Shown one piece after another: positions 35,206 to 45,093 of a stretch of 64,000 bases of DNA. The notes below the pieces were generated by a model. That model saw nothing but the letters and a program-made list of their open reading frames with translations, was not told where the DNA came from and ran no database searches. The position numbers and the translations under genes are program-made. The first letter of the stretch is position 1, and every line of letters begins with the position of its first letter. Source of the DNA: Deltaproteobacteria bacterium (GTDB lineage Bacteria > Desulfobacterota > Binatia > HRBIN30 > JACQVA1). The stretch is from positions 1 through 64,000 of the forward strand of contig JACQVA010000256.1 in the NCBI GenBank assembly GCA_016210005.1, read 5' to 3'.

Positions 35206-36040
35206 TCTCGTGGCGCAAGGCGGGCGTGATGCGCCCTTGGTTGAGCAATGATCGCAGCGTGCGGCGAATTCTCATTGCCTGCGCCAGGGCCTGCTTCCCG
35301 GTGGGGTCGCCGCCTTGCGACGCTGACTTCCTGCCGTCATGGAGTAGCTCGACAATACTATCCACGCACAGCTGGTTGTAGATCGGCACCACCGCCGGCG
35401 GTAGGGCGAAACGGGAGCGGGCATCGACTGCCAGCACGACGCGGTGCCACTGCTCGAACCCTTGCCACGCCAACACCGAGTTGAAGATACGTTTGTTGGT
35501 GCGAAAGGAGAACAACGAGCGAGCCACCACCCGCTCGACCAGAGCGTCGCAATGGCGAAAGCGGCCGCGGCGCAGCTCCTGCGCCAGATCGCGCAAGGCC
35601 GGGTCCTGTAGCGAATCGAAGCGGGCCTCCCAGTAAACGTGGCGCAGGGTGCGCGCCGGGTAGCTGACGATCAGTTGCGTCGGCACGAAGTGGTTGTGCG
35701 AATAAACGTCGGCGGCGAGATGCGAGAGGTAGCCGCACGCAAACGCCCGCTCGGCGTCGGAACGGGCGGCCGCCCGCACCTGCCAGCCCACCAGCCACGA
35801 ATGACAGTGGGCCGCCAGGGCGCGGGTGTACTTCTTGACCTGCGTGATGTCGGCGCCGATGCAGCCGTAAAGGTATTCGAGCGGATGCTGCGCCAACAAA
35901 ACTTGAAGGGCGGCAGTGGCGGTGTTAAGGTTCTGCAACACTGTCGACCCGTGAGCCAAGTGCGTAATCGGCCCCCATGCCTGCGCTTCCGAGGGCGCCA
36001 ACAATCCGGCGATAAACACTGTAAGCAGGACTACAGCCAT
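35105..36040 (-). CDS. secreted zinc-dependent phospholipase C/S1-P1-like hydrolase
   Basis: 311 aa. The signal peptide is residues 1-20 (AVVLLTVFIAGLLAPSEA), cut before or after AQA, leaving WGPITHLAHG at or near the mature N-terminus. In this superfamily an N-terminal Trp and the following His bind zinc. The second ligand set HLAADVYSHNHF (about residues 106-117) is clear, with HCHSW earlier. A role in phosphodiester or phospholipid cleavage outside the cytoplasm follows from the family. Its 3' end overlaps the convergent coaBC-DUF4416 by 101 bp, both tails being low-complexity. Confidence 0.8.
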   Translation of the reverse strand: MAVVLLTVFIAGLLAPSEAQAWGPITHLAHGSTVLQNLNTATAALQVLLAQHPLEYLYGCIGADITQVKKYTRALAAHCHSWLVGWQVRAAARSDAERAFACGYLSHLAADVYSHNHFVPTQLIVSYPARTLRHVYWEARFDSLQDPALRDLAQELRRGRFRHCDALVERVVARSLFSFRTNKRIFNSVLAWQGFEQWHRVVLAVDARSRFALPPAVVPIYNQLCVDSIVELLHDGRKSASQGGDPTGKQALAQAMRIRRTLRSLLNQGRITPALRHEISALVLRPETLRAQLAAPAPHHGPPPAGAPARH

Positions 36041-36056
36041 CGCCAGTGAGCGTACT

Positions 36057-36800
36057 ATGGCGACACCGACCCCTCAAGCTGAATTGCTCGCGCTGGTGGC
36101 CAGCATGCGTGCGGCGGTAGAGGAGCTGCGCGCCACCGGGGTGGCGGGCTTTCCGCCGGGCGGTATCACGCCCGCACCGGCAACTCGGAATGAGCCCCCG
36201 ACCATAATGGCCGCGGGCGGCGGCGACCAGGCCACGGACGCCCATCCCTCGCTCGCGGCGCTGCGTGCCGAGATCGGCGACTGCCAGCGCTGCAAGCTGC
36301 ACCAGGGGCGCACCCACCTCGTCTTCGGCGTCGGCAACCCGAACGCCGAGATCATGTTCGTCGGCGAGGGCCCGGGCCAGGACGAAGATCTCCAGGGCGA
36401 GCCGTTTGTCGGGCGAGCGGGCCAACTGCTGACGGAAATCATCACCAAGGGCATGAAGATGCGCCGGGCCGACGTCTACATTGCCAACGTGGTGAAATGC
36501 CGGCCGCCGAACAACCGCAATCCCGAGCCCGAAGAGATCGCCGCCTGCGAGCCCTTCCTGCTCCGGCAGATCGAATGTATCCGGCCACGCGTGCTGGTGG
36601 CGCTGGGGAAGTTTGCGGCGCAGACCCTGCTGCGCGAAACCACCCCCATCACCAGACTGCGCGGCCGCTGGTTCGACTACCATGGCATCAAACTGATGCC
36701 GACTTTTCATCCCGCCTATCTGTTGCGCAACCCCGCGGATAAGAAGCTGGTGTGGGAAGACATCAAGCAGGTGCTAGCCGAGGTCGGAAGGCCGCTGTGA
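36057..36800 (+). CDS. family 4 uracil-DNA glycosylase ([4Fe-4S])
   Basis: 247 aa. It removes uracil from DNA. Motif A is [20 protein letters not shown] (about residues 102-121). Cluster cysteines are CQRC near 76-79, C in [12 protein letters not shown], and C in EIAACEPF. The C-terminal motif is TFHPAYLLR. The first about 65 residues are a Pro/Ala-rich extension not needed for the fold. Family-4 enzymes are typical of thermophiles and many soil or anaerobic bacteria. The stop overlaps the nfeD start (TGATG). Confidence 0.93.
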   Translation: MATPTPQAELLALVASMRAAVEELRATGVAGFPPGGITPAPATRNEPPTIMAAGGGDQATDAHPSLAALRAEIGDCQRCKLHQGRTHLVFGVGNPNAEIMFVGEGPGQDEDLQGEPFVGRAGQLLTEIITKGMKMRRADVYIANVVKCRPPNNRNPEPEEIAACEPFLLRQIECIRPRVLVALGKFAAQTLLRETTPITRLRGRWFDYHGIKLMPTFHPAYLLRNPADKKLVWEDIKQVLAEVGRPL

Positions 36801-38125
36801 TGCCCCAGCACAGCCGTTCTCTGGTGGCGCGCTATCGCCGCGCAACACGCCTGGCGGGCATGATCGTCATGCTGCAACTGGCGCTGCCGCTGGGTGCCGC
36901 CTCGCGCCACGTCAACCTCATCGAAATCGACGCCGGCATCAACCCGGCCACCGCCGACTTCATCCACGAAGCCATCGACGAGGCTCGCCGTGACGGGGCA
37001 CAGGCACTGATCATTCAACTTGATACCCCCGGCGGTCTGCTCGACTCGACCAAGAGCATCGTCAAGGACATGCTCGGCTCGCCGGTACCGGTGATCGTCT
37101 ACGTTGCCCCCAGCGGCGCCGGCGCGACCTCCGCGGGAGTGTTCGTCACTATGGCGGGAAGCCTGGCCGTGATGGCACCGGGCACTAATATCGGCGCCGC
37201 GCATCCGGTCGGCGGCCAAGGGGAAGACATCGGCGGTGATATGCGCGAGAAGGCGGAGAACTTCGCCGTCTCACTGAGCAAGACCATCGCCCAGCAGCGC
37301 GGCCGCAACGTCGACTGGGCCGAGAAGGCGGTGCGCGAGAGCGTCTCGATCACCGAGCAAGAAGCCCTCACCCTCAAAGTGATTGATCTGATCGCCACCG
37401 ACTTGAACGACCTGCTGCGGCAAGCCGACGGCCGCGAGGTCGACGTCAACAACGCCAAGGCGCGCCTCGAGCTCGCCGGTGCCGAGGTGGCGCGCAAACA
37501 GATGCGGCTGAAGCAGAAGCTGCTCAACATTCTGGCCAACCCCAACGTCGCCTACCTGCTCATGATGGCCGGATTGCTCGGCCTCTACGTCGAATTCACC
37601 CATCCGGGCGTGTTCTTCCCGGGCGTGGCTGGGGCGATTTGCCTGCTGCTGGCGCTCACCGCCTTGCAAGTGCTGCCGATCAATTACAGCGGGTTGGCGC
37701 TGATCTTTCTCGGCGTGGCGATGCTGGTGGCCGAGCTGTTTCTGCCCAGCTTCGGCGTCGTCGGCGTTGGCGGCATGATCGCGTTTGTCATCGGCTCGCT
37801 GCTGCTGTTTGACACCCCGGAATCAAACCTCGCCGTCGACCGCGGCATCATCTTCGCCGCCGCCGCCACGCTCGGGGGCTTCACCATGGTGGTGGGCTTT
37901 CTGGTGGTCCGCTCGCAGCGGCGCAAGCCCGCGCTCGGCCGCGAAGGCCTGGTTGGCGAGGTCGGCGAAGTGCGGCAGCGGCTGGCGCCCAACGGCAAGA
38001 TCTTCGTGCATGGCGAGTATTGGAACGCGACCGCTCACGAGCCGATCGAGGTCGGTGAGCACGTCGAAGTGGTCGCGGTCGATGGCCTGAAGCTGGTGGT
38101 GCGCCGCGCCGCGGCCGCCGGCTGA
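36800..38125 (+). CDS. nfeD: NfeD family membrane serine protease
   Basis: 441 aa, long form. A signal-anchor (about 17-34) precedes a ClpP-like protease domain: [11 protein letters not shown], nucleophile Ser111 in GAGATSAGV and probable base Lys151 in MREKAENF. Four to five TM helices (about 250-370) and a C-terminal OB-fold domain follow. In Pyrococcus the homolog cleaves stomatin's C-terminus. The slipin gene lies 20 nt downstream, the usual NfeD-stomatin pair linked to membrane quality control. The start ATG 36800 is coupled to the UDG stop. Confidence 0.92.
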   Translation: MPQHSRSLVARYRRATRLAGMIVMLQLALPLGAASRHVNLIEIDAGINPATADFIHEAIDEARRDGAQALIIQLDTPGGLLDSTKSIVKDMLGSPVPVIVYVAPSGAGATSAGVFVTMAGSLAVMAPGTNIGAAHPVGGQGEDIGGDMREKAENFAVSLSKTIAQQRGRNVDWAEKAVRESVSITEQEALTLKVIDLIATDLNDLLRQADGREVDVNNAKARLELAGAEVARKQMRLKQKLLNILANPNVAYLLMMAGLLGLYVEFTHPGVFFPGVAGAICLLLALTALQVLPINYSGLALIFLGVAMLVAELFLPSFGVVGVGGMIAFVIGSLLLFDTPESNLAVDRGIIFAAAATLGGFTMVVGFLVVRSQRRKPALGREGLVGEVGEVRQRLAPNGKIFVHGEYWNATAHEPIEVGEHVEVVAVDGLKLVVRRAAAAG

Positions 38126-38145
38126 ACTGCGGAAGGAGGCGAGGC

Positions 38146-38904
38146 ATGCTCGGTCCGGTTGCAACCGTCGTCTTGCTGGGGGCAGCTTTTATCCTCAGCG
38201 GCATCAAGATCCTCAGGGAGTACGATCGTGGGGTGATCTTCCGCCTGGGGCGGCTGGTCGATCATCGCGGGCCGGGAATCATCTACGTCATCCCCTTCAT
38301 CGAGCGCATGCAGCGCGTGGACTTGCGCACGGTGACCATGGACATTCCGCCGCAGGACGTGATTACCAAGGACAACGTCTCGGTCAAGGTGAACGCGGTG
38401 CTGTACTTCCGCGTCGTCGATCCCAACAGAGCGGTGGTGGAAGTGGTCGACTACCTGTTCGCCACTTCACAGCTGGCGCAGACCACTCTGCGCAGCGTTT
38501 GCGGCCAGGCCGAACTCGACGAGCTGCTGGCCGAGCGCGAGCGGATCAACGACCGCATCCAGACTATTCTCGACCAGCAGACCGACCCGTGGGGAATCAA
38601 GGTGGTGACGGTCGAGGTCAAGCACATCGACCTGCCGCAGGAGATGCAGCGCGCGATGGCGCGGCAGGCCGAGGCCGAGCGCGAGCGGCGCGCCAAGGTG
38701 ATCAACGCCGAGGGCGAGTTCCAAGCCGCGCAGAAACTCGCCGACGCCTCCGCCATCATCAGCCAACACCCGATGGCGTTGCAGCTGCGCTTCCTGCAGA
38801 CCCTCACCGAGATGGCGGCGGAGAACAACTCGACGACGGTGTTCCCGGTGCCGGTGGATCTCCTCGTCCCGTTTTTCACCAAGGCGGAGAAGGACAAAGG
38901 CTGA
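38146..38904 (+). CDS. slipin (SPFH/stomatin family)
   Basis: 252 aa. One N-terminal membrane helix (about residues 3-20), the SPFH domain ([26 protein letters not shown]), then a charged coiled-coil helix ([19 protein letters not shown]) and a hydrophobic C-terminal segment. It forms oligomeric membrane scaffolds. The ribosome site AAGGAGG is close to the ATG. It is paired with nfeD, its likely protease partner. Confidence 0.93.
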   Translation: MLGPVATVVLLGAAFILSGIKILREYDRGVIFRLGRLVDHRGPGIIYVIPFIERMQRVDLRTVTMDIPPQDVITKDNVSVKVNAVLYFRVVDPNRAVVEVVDYLFATSQLAQTTLRSVCGQAELDELLAERERINDRIQTILDQQTDPWGIKVVTVEVKHIDLPQEMQRAMARQAEAERERRAKVINAEGEFQAAQKLADASAIISQHPMALQLRFLQTLTEMAAENNSTTVFPVPVDLLVPFFTKAEKDKG

Positions 38905-38944
38905 GACTGCCGGGGCGCGCACCGCGGGCGCGCTACCACCGGCT

Positions 38945-41900
38945 TCAGGCGGCGCCGCCGTTGAAGGGCTGGGCGCGCGCGACCCACTTGTCGACGTCTT
39001 TTTCCTTGGCGTTGAGCGGTGCCGCCGGATGAATGATGGCCACCGGGCAACGCTCCGCGGCTGTCACCAGCTGTTTGTAGGTGCCGGCCCGCGGGTCCTT
39101 GATGTACGCCTGCTTCTGCGCGTTGTAGGCGAACAGCTTGCTGTTGACGTTGATGCACTCATCGCAAGTGGTGCAGCGCTCGGAGTCGATGTAAGGGCCG
39201 TTGCCGCGCGCCTCGCTGCCGGTCTTTGCTGCACCGTTGGTGCCGGCGGGTGCCACTGGGGCTGTCGCCACCAGGGCGGTGTCCGCGAGTGCCGGGGTCG
39301 GGGCAATGCTCGCCGCTGCCGGCGTAAGGTCGGGCAGCGCTTTGGCCTGCGCCAGCAGCGCGGCGATGGTCTGATTGCCATCGCCGGCTTTCAGCAGGCC
39401 CTGCGCCAAACGCCGCGCGATCTCGCGCGGGTACTGCGCGCGTAAGTTGGCCAACTGATCTTCAAACTGGCGGCGCAGCGCCGCCTCTTTTTCTTCGAAC
39501 TCCGTCTGAATCGCCCCGGCCAGGGCCTCACGAACCGCCGGTGCTAGCTCCAGCCCCGCCATCTGGCGCAACTGCGACCAGAAATGCAGTCGCTCTTCCG
39601 CCAGCCGCACGATCTCCGCCGAGGCCGCCAGCCGGCTCAGCCGGCGCCCCTCGCCGAGCACATAGATGAACGGGGTCAGATGCGCGCGCTGCGGCGGAGC
39701 CAGCTGCAGGTACTCGTGGAATGCCGCCAGCGATTCCGGCGCCGCCTCGCGTGGTAGCGGTTTGAAATGCCGCTTGAACCGCGCTTCGGTGGCGGCCCAG
39801 TCGGCGATGGTGAGCGGCAGCGTCATCGTCTGCTCTGCCCCGTTGTCGTCGACGTAAGCGAGGTCGTACGACGGCCACACGTCATCGAGCGCCGGGTTGC
39901 CGTCGAGACTCAACCGGTCGGCCATCGCCGGACCGCCGTCGGGATCGTAAACCAGGGCCGGAAAGGCGCGGCTTTCCAAGCTCAGCTTGGAAGCCTCGAA
40001 AGCGGCGTCGTCGGCGATGCCGTGCTCGGGCGGGCAGGGCGAATGCAGCACGAAGATCGCCGGCCGCCGCGACTGCAAGCCCTTGAGCACCCCCCCGATC
40101 AAGTGTGACGGGGTCGCTTGCGATGACTGCAGCACAAACACATCCCGGTGCGCGATTGCCAGCAGGCTCAGCTCTTTGCGGACTTCTTCCTTACCGCGTT
40201 GCGCCGATCCGAATGCCGCCATGTCGGAGACCTGGCCGGTATAGCCGCTGGTGCAGGCCTGACCGCCGGTGTTGGAGTAGACCTGGGTGTCGAGCACGAT
40301 CACGCGCGCCGGCTTGCCCGAGGCCAGCAACCGCGACAGGTTTTGGAAGCCGATATCCATCATCGCGCCGTCGCCGCCGACCGCGAAGATCGGCGGGCAC
40401 ATGGCGAATTCCTCGTCGCTGAACTGGCGCCAGTCGAACTTGGTGAACTCGGCCTCGTGCACGCCCTCGCGATACTCGCCGGCCAGCACTGCCTCGGCGC
40501 GGCGTACGGCGATGAAGCCGTCGGCCATCTTACGCATGTGGCCTTCAAACAACCCGATGGCGATCGAGGGCGCGTCTTGGAATAGATGATTGACCCACGG
40601 GAATGGGTACGGGTTGTAAGGGTACGTGCTGCCCCACACCGACGAGCACCCGGTCGAGTTGGCGATGCCGCAGGCGGCGCGGCCCTGGCCGCTGGGGCCT
40701 GCGGCGTAACGCCAGCGTAGATCCTTCAGCTCAGCAATCATGCCGGCGATCTGTGCCAGCGCTGCTCGCTTCGACTGATCGAGCGGAATGGCCACCTCGG
40801 CGCCGGGCGCCGACAGCACCGCGCCCAGGTCGGCACCCGAGGCCAAGATGGTGCGGGCCTTGCCGTCGAGACGAGCGATGAGATCGTCGAGCCGCTCGAT
40901 ATGGCGGGCCACGCGCGGCTGCATCATTGCCGTGACGGCGGCGAGCACCAGGTGGATGGAGGTCTTCTCGCCGCAGCCCATACAGGCGCCGTCGCCGCCG
41001 GCCATGGCGCCGTAGTTCTCCTTCTTGAGCAACAGCGACGGCAGCACGCCGATACCTTCTTCGAGGCTGGCGATGTTGACGTAGCGGTCCGCGGTGTCGG
41101 GCAGATGGCGCCACAGCGCCCAGTTGCGGCGCAGCTTGGCGATCGCGGCCTCGTCTTGCTTGCTGGTGATGAGCGCGCCGTCGGGGCAGACCTCGACGCA
41201 GAGCATGCAGCCCTTGCAGGTGTTGGGGTTGACGGTAATCGAGAGCAGGCCGCCGTTGCCCGCGTGCTTGGACTCCGGGACCTCGAAGAACGGATTGGTC
41301 TTGGCCAGCGGAAAGTCGGCGAGTGTCCCGAGCACGCGTGCAAACTCGCTGTCCAAGTCTGCCCGTTGCGGTGCTTCGGCATGCAGCTCGGGCCCGAGGT
41401 CGCCGTAGGCGAGGGAGAGGATGTCGGCAAAGGTGGTGAACGGCACCGCCTTCATCACCCGCCGGCACTCGCGCGCCAGCTGTGGAACGATGCCGCGCAG
41501 GTTATCGAGCGCGTCACCGTTGGCGGCGGTGGCGATGGCGGCTTCGATCACTTCCTCGACCGTGTTGACGACGCCGGGGATGGCGGTATCGGGGCACTGC
41601 GTCCAGCAGCGGCTACAGCCGGTGCAGCGGGCGGCGATGAATTCCGGCACCTCGAAGCGCACGTCGGTCATGTCACGGATGACCGAGGTGGCTGCCGGCA
41701 TGGCGCTGATCGCGGCGAACGGATCGGCGAGACCATCACTGCCGCCCTGATGCAGCGCGCACACCTGTTCGCAGAAGCGCTGCGCGTTGCCGATGCCTTG
41801 CTGGGCGGCCGGATCGCCAAGAGCCGGCAGGGCAGGGCGGCCGCCGGCGGGCGCGCCGCTCTCGTCCATCGCGGCCGGGTCGAGCGCGCGCACTTGATCG

Positions 41901-43999
41901 AAACCGCGGCGGATCACGCGCAGGTTGTCCTCGACCACGCGTTCGCCCTGATGGCCGAACTTCTTTTTGAGCTGCTTGCGAATACCGTCGAACAGCTTGA
42001 CATCGTCAAGCCCGGCCTCCGCGCTCAGCGGCGCGACGCGGAAGAAGGCGCCCATGAACGCCGCCCCTTGCATGCGATAGCGCAGCTCGGCGTCGGAGGC
42101 TTCCTCGCGCGCGATCTTGAAGGCGTCGAGAAAGAAGACCCGGATCTGCTTCTGGCGGATCTCGCGCCGCGCGCTCGCCGGCAGCAAGTTCCACAGCTCC
42201 ACCTCGGTCCCGTCGCACTGGAGCACGAACACGCCGCCCGGGGCGAGACCGGCCAGGGGATTGGAGTGACGGAAGACGTTGGCGTCGGGTGACAGCACCA
42301 CGTCGACGTGCCGCAGCTCGCAATTCAAGCGGATCGGCTCACGCGCCAAGGTGGCGTAAAAGGTGGTGGGCTGCCCCTTCTTCTCGGAGCCGTACTTCGG
42401 ATTGGCCTGGATATGGAGCCCGAGCAACTCGGCGGCGGTGAGCGCCAGGTTCTTGCCCATGGTGATCGCGCCCCACCCGCCCACCGAGTGGATGCGGATG
42501 GATACCGAGCCCTCGCTGTCGAGCTTGACCTCTTCGGCGCAGCGCAGTGCCAGCTGCGGCAAGTGCGGGTAGCCGGCGAGCAATTGCTGCTGCCATTGCT
42601 CGACCTGCGGCGAGTGCACGTTGGAGCGTACGAAGTCGATACCGAGATAGAACTGCCGGCGCCGGCTACCGCTGTCGAGCATGTTGTCGGCGGCGGCGAC
42701 GATGTCTCCCGGCTGCAGATCACGGCTGCCGAGCCCGAAACAGCCGGAGTAGAAATCCGGCACCTGGTCGCCGGCACAGGCCGCCACACCGGCGTAAGGC
42801 GGCACCCCCTGGGCGCGGCCGTTCTCCAGCGCCTGCCCCATCGCGGCGCGGATCTCGCGCAGCAGCGGCGGGTCGACCGCGAGCGGCTGATCCACCCGTT
42901 CGAGCACGGTCACGCCCCGCTTGCCCCGCAGCAAATGGGTGACGAGGTCGGCGGGGAAGGGACGGAACATGGTGAGGTTGAGCACGCCGAGCTTGAGCTT
43001 GCGGGTGGCGCGCAGGTAGTCACAGACCGCCTCGGCGTTGGTCACCACCGAGCCTTGACCGACAATGACGTAGTCGGCGTCGTCAAGGCGGTAGCCGGCA
43101 ACGCGGGCGTACTGGCGGCCGGTCAGCGTGGCGTACTCGGAGAACGCGCGGTCGGCGAGCGCGGCGATGTGATCGAAGTAGAATGGCCGCTGCGCTGCGA
43201 CTCCTTGCTGATAGCTGTCCTGGTTCTGCACCACGCCCAGTTGCGCCGGGTAATCGAGATTGAACATCTCGGGGATACGGCGCCGCTGCGGGCCGAAAAC
43301 CAGGCGCTGTGCGGGCGTGGGCGTCTCGATCAGGTCCCAGGGCGCGCCGAGGTACTCCTTGACCAGTTCCCGCTCCGGCAGGTTGATCGACTCGATCACG
43401 TGGCTGGTGAGAAAGCCGTCCTGCGCGCAGATCCCGGGATTGAGCGAGAGTTCGGCAATGCGGTGTGCGATCAAGTTGAGATCGGCGACCTCTTGCACGT
43501 TCTTGGCGAAGATTTGAAAGAAGCCGGTGTCGTCAACCGCGTGATAGTCGTCGTGGCCGGCGTGGACGTTGAGGGCGTGCTTGGTCATCGCCCGCGCGGC
43601 CACGTTGAGCACGTAGGTGAGCCGCTTGCCGACCGCGGCATAGAGCGACTCGTGCATGTAAGCGATGCCCTGGCCGCTGGAGAAGTTGGTAGCGCGCAGC
43701 CCGATCATGGACATGCCCGCCGTCACCGCCGCCGCGGCGTGCTCGCCTTCGGGCTCGAAGAAGATCAGCCGCCGTCCGTGCACGTTGGTCTGCCCCGCCG
43801 CCACCGCTGCTGCCCAACCCTCGCCCATTTGCGTCGACGGCGTGATCGGGTAGGCGCCGGCGGCCTCGCCCGCTGCCGTTTCCATCGCCACCACCGCACT
43901 GCTGCCGTCGATGGCCGCGGCTAAACCGGGATACTTGGGCGAGCTGGGCGAATCGGGCGAATTGAGCGCGGTGGTCGTCTTGGGTTTGCGGGGCTTCAT
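38945..43999 (-). CDS. giant pyruvate/2-oxoacid:ferredoxin oxidoreductase (NifJ-type) with extra C-terminal ferredoxin
   Basis: 1684 aa. Domains in order: 2-oxoacid-binding N-terminal alpha region (GAYPITPSTQMGE), the gamma domain (HSVGGWGAITMGKN), a two-cluster ferredoxin domain (CTGCSRCWTQCP near 791, CKGCMLCVEVCP near 928) and the TPP domain (CMGCGEK near 1005, GDGAMMDIGFQN near 1215, YSNTGGQ). Normal NifJ is about 1170-1200 aa. The extra C-terminal part has charged, coiled-coil-like helices, an Ala/Pro linker and a single-cluster motif CTTCDECI...CPVAIIHP near 1610. It oxidatively decarboxylates a 2-oxoacid to acyl-CoA with ferredoxin reduction. The start ATG 43999 is chosen (GGAG 8 nt before it) over GTG 44008. 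Confidence 0.88.
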   Translation of the reverse strand: MKPRKPKTTTALNSPDSPSSPKYPGLAAAIDGSSAVVAMETAAGEAAGAYPITPSTQMGEGWAAAVAAGQTNVHGRRLIFFEPEGEHAAAAVTAGMSMIGLRATNFSSGQGIAYMHESLYAAVGKRLTYVLNVAARAMTKHALNVHAGHDDYHAVDDTGFFQIFAKNVQEVADLNLIAHRIAELSLNPGICAQDGFLTSHVIESINLPERELVKEYLGAPWDLIETPTPAQRLVFGPQRRRIPEMFNLDYPAQLGVVQNQDSYQQGVAAQRPFYFDHIAALADRAFSEYATLTGRQYARVAGYRLDDADYVIVGQGSVVTNAEAVCDYLRATRKLKLGVLNLTMFRPFPADLVTHLLRGKRGVTVLERVDQPLAVDPPLLREIRAAMGQALENGRAQGVPPYAGVAACAGDQVPDFYSGCFGLGSRDLQPGDIVAAADNMLDSGSRRRQFYLGIDFVRSNVHSPQVEQWQQQLLAGYPHLPQLALRCAEEVKLDSEGSVSIRIHSVGGWGAITMGKNLALTAAELLGLHIQANPKYGSEKKGQPTTFYATLAREPIRLNCELRHVDVVLSPDANVFRHSNPLAGLAPGGVFVLQCDGTEVELWNLLPASARREIRQKQIRVFFLDAFKIAREEASDAELRYRMQGAAFMGAFFRVAPLSAEAGLDDVKLFDGIRKQLKKKFGHQGERVVEDNLRVIRRGFDQVRALDPAAMDESGAPAGGRPALPALGDPAAQQGIGNAQRFCEQVCALHQGGSDGLADPFAAISAMPAATSVIRDMTDVRFEVPEFIAARCTGCSRCWTQCPDTAIPGVVNTVEEVIEAAIATAANGDALDNLRGIVPQLARECRRVMKAVPFTTFADILSLAYGDLGPELHAEAPQRADLDSEFARVLGTLADFPLAKTNPFFEVPESKHAGNGGLLSITVNPNTCKGCMLCVEVCPDGALITSKQDEAAIAKLRRNWALWRHLPDTADRYVNIASLEEGIGVLPSLLLKKENYGAMAGGDGACMGCGEKTSIHLVLAAVTAMMQPRVARHIERLDDLIARLDGKARTILASGADLGAVLSAPGAEVAIPLDQSKRAALAQIAGMIAELKDLRWRYAAGPSGQGRAACGIANSTGCSSVWGSTYPYNPYPFPWVNHLFQDAPSIAIGLFEGHMRKMADGFIAVRRAEAVLAGEYREGVHEAEFTKFDWRQFSDEEFAMCPPIFAVGGDGAMMDIGFQNLSRLLASGKPARVIVLDTQVYSNTGGQACTSGYTGQVSDMAAFGSAQRGKEEVRKELSLLAIAHRDVFVLQSSQATPSHLIGGVLKGLQSRRPAIFVLHSPCPPEHGIADDAAFEASKLSLESRAFPALVYDPDGGPAMADRLSLDGNPALDDVWPSYDLAYVDDNGAEQTMTLPLTIADWAATEARFKRHFKPLPREAAPESLAAFHEYLQLAPPQRAHLTPFIYVLGEGRRLSRLAASAEIVRLAEERLHFWSQLRQMAGLELAPAVREALAGAIQTEFEEKEAALRRQFEDQLANLRAQYPREIARRLAQGLLKAGDGNQTIAALLAQAKALPDLTPAAASIAPTPALADTALVATAPVAPAGTNGAAKTGSEARGNGPYIDSERCTTCDECINVNSKLFAYNAQKQAYIKDPRAGTYKQLVTAAERCPVAIIHPAAPLNAKEKDVDKWVARAQPFNGGAA

Positions 44000-44097
44000 G
44001 CGCGGCACTCCGTAGCCAGGAGATCGAACGGATTAGACTGATTCCCGGACTGGGGCCGCGAGAGCTCGTCTGATCCGGCGGTTGACATCACTCTAAG

Positions 44098-45093
44098 TTA
44101 CTCGATTCCGGCCTGGTTGATGAGCCAGTTCGCCAGTCTCTCAACGGCCTCGGGCCCGGCCGGGGCGGCGGCGGCTGCGGTTGCCGCCGGCTGGTCCGCG
44201 GCTGGTGCCGCCGCCAGCGCGCGCAGCTGATCCAGCTCGGCCGCTTGCTGGGCGGCGCTGAAGCCGCCGAGGGCTTTGAGCGGCCGCGTTTGCGGCAGCG
44301 AACTGACCGCCAGGCGCTGCCACAACTGTTGCCCGCCGCGGGGGTCGTGGATGAACTGCGCCGTGCCCTCGGGCACCAGCGCCGCCACCGCCGGCCCGTT
44401 ACATGCCGCCAAGCGCCGCAGGCATTCCGAGTCGGTGCTCTGGGCCACCAGGACATCCGGCGTGATCAGCCGCACCAGCGCTGCCGGCGGGCACTCGCCG
44501 CGCACCACCAGCACGAACTTCTGGCCGCCGTCGAGGAACTCTGCCAGTCCGCCGACGTACAGGTCGGCGCCGTCGACGTGCACCACCAGCGGCGGCGCCA
44601 GCAACCGCTGGGCCTTGTTCCAACTCCTGAAGGGCAAGGCATCGAGTGATCTTAGGCGCTCAGGGTCGGGCCCCGGCTGGCTCTTTGCCAGTTCCACTAC
44701 GCGGGTAGCGGCAAACACGCGGCCGATCTGTTCGAGCGCCCGCGCCACGGTGTCGCGCAGGCAGCCGGCCGGCGGCACATTGGCCACGAACAGCTCGGCG
44801 CCGAGCGCGCTCAGCTCCTCCAAGGTTTGCAGCGCCCGCTCGACCGCCTCGATCAAGACCGGCTCGACGCTGCGGGTCTCGGCGAAGACCTGGGCGAAGC
44901 GGTCGACATTGATCCGCTCGGCGGCAAACGCGCCCAGTTCCGCCCCCAAGCGCAGCGCGTGCCCGTCGTGCGGCGAATGGGCGGCGACGTGGCGCTGCAC
45001 CTGCTCCACGGCGGTGGCCAGCGCGGCGCGAAAGGATCCCGTGGCTGCGCTCAGGGCGGTGAGCGCAGCTTGAATTCGAGCGTCAGACAGCAT
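44098..45093 (-). CDS. unknown 331-aa protein of the 2-oxoacid oxidoreductase operon
   Basis: 331 aa, soluble, Ala-rich. The N-terminal half is helical with acidic stretches (AVEQVQRHVAAHS, SVEPVLIEAVERALQTLEEL). The middle has beta-rich hydrophobic segments (PLVVHVDGADLYVGGLAEFL, FVLVVRGECPPAALVRLITP). A QPAATAAAAAPAGPEA linker leads to a terminal helix. I do not recognise a family and see no cysteine cluster motif. It overlaps korB by 11 bp and lies 98 nt before the giant PFOR, so it is very probably made with them. It may be an assembly or scaffold partner; that is inference from position only. Confidence 0.7.
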   Translation of the reverse strand: MLSDARIQAALTALSAATGSFRAALATAVEQVQRHVAAHSPHDGHALRLGAELGAFAAERINVDRFAQVFAETRSVEPVLIEAVERALQTLEELSALGAELFVANVPPAGCLRDTVARALEQIGRVFAATRVVELAKSQPGPDPERLRSLDALPFRSWNKAQRLLAPPLVVHVDGADLYVGGLAEFLDGGQKFVLVVRGECPPAALVRLITPDVLVAQSTDSECLRRLAACNGPAVAALVPEGTAQFIHDPRGGQQLWQRLAVSSLPQTRPLKALGGFSAAQQAAELDQLRALAAAPAADQPAATAAAAAPAGPEAVERLANWLINQAGIE

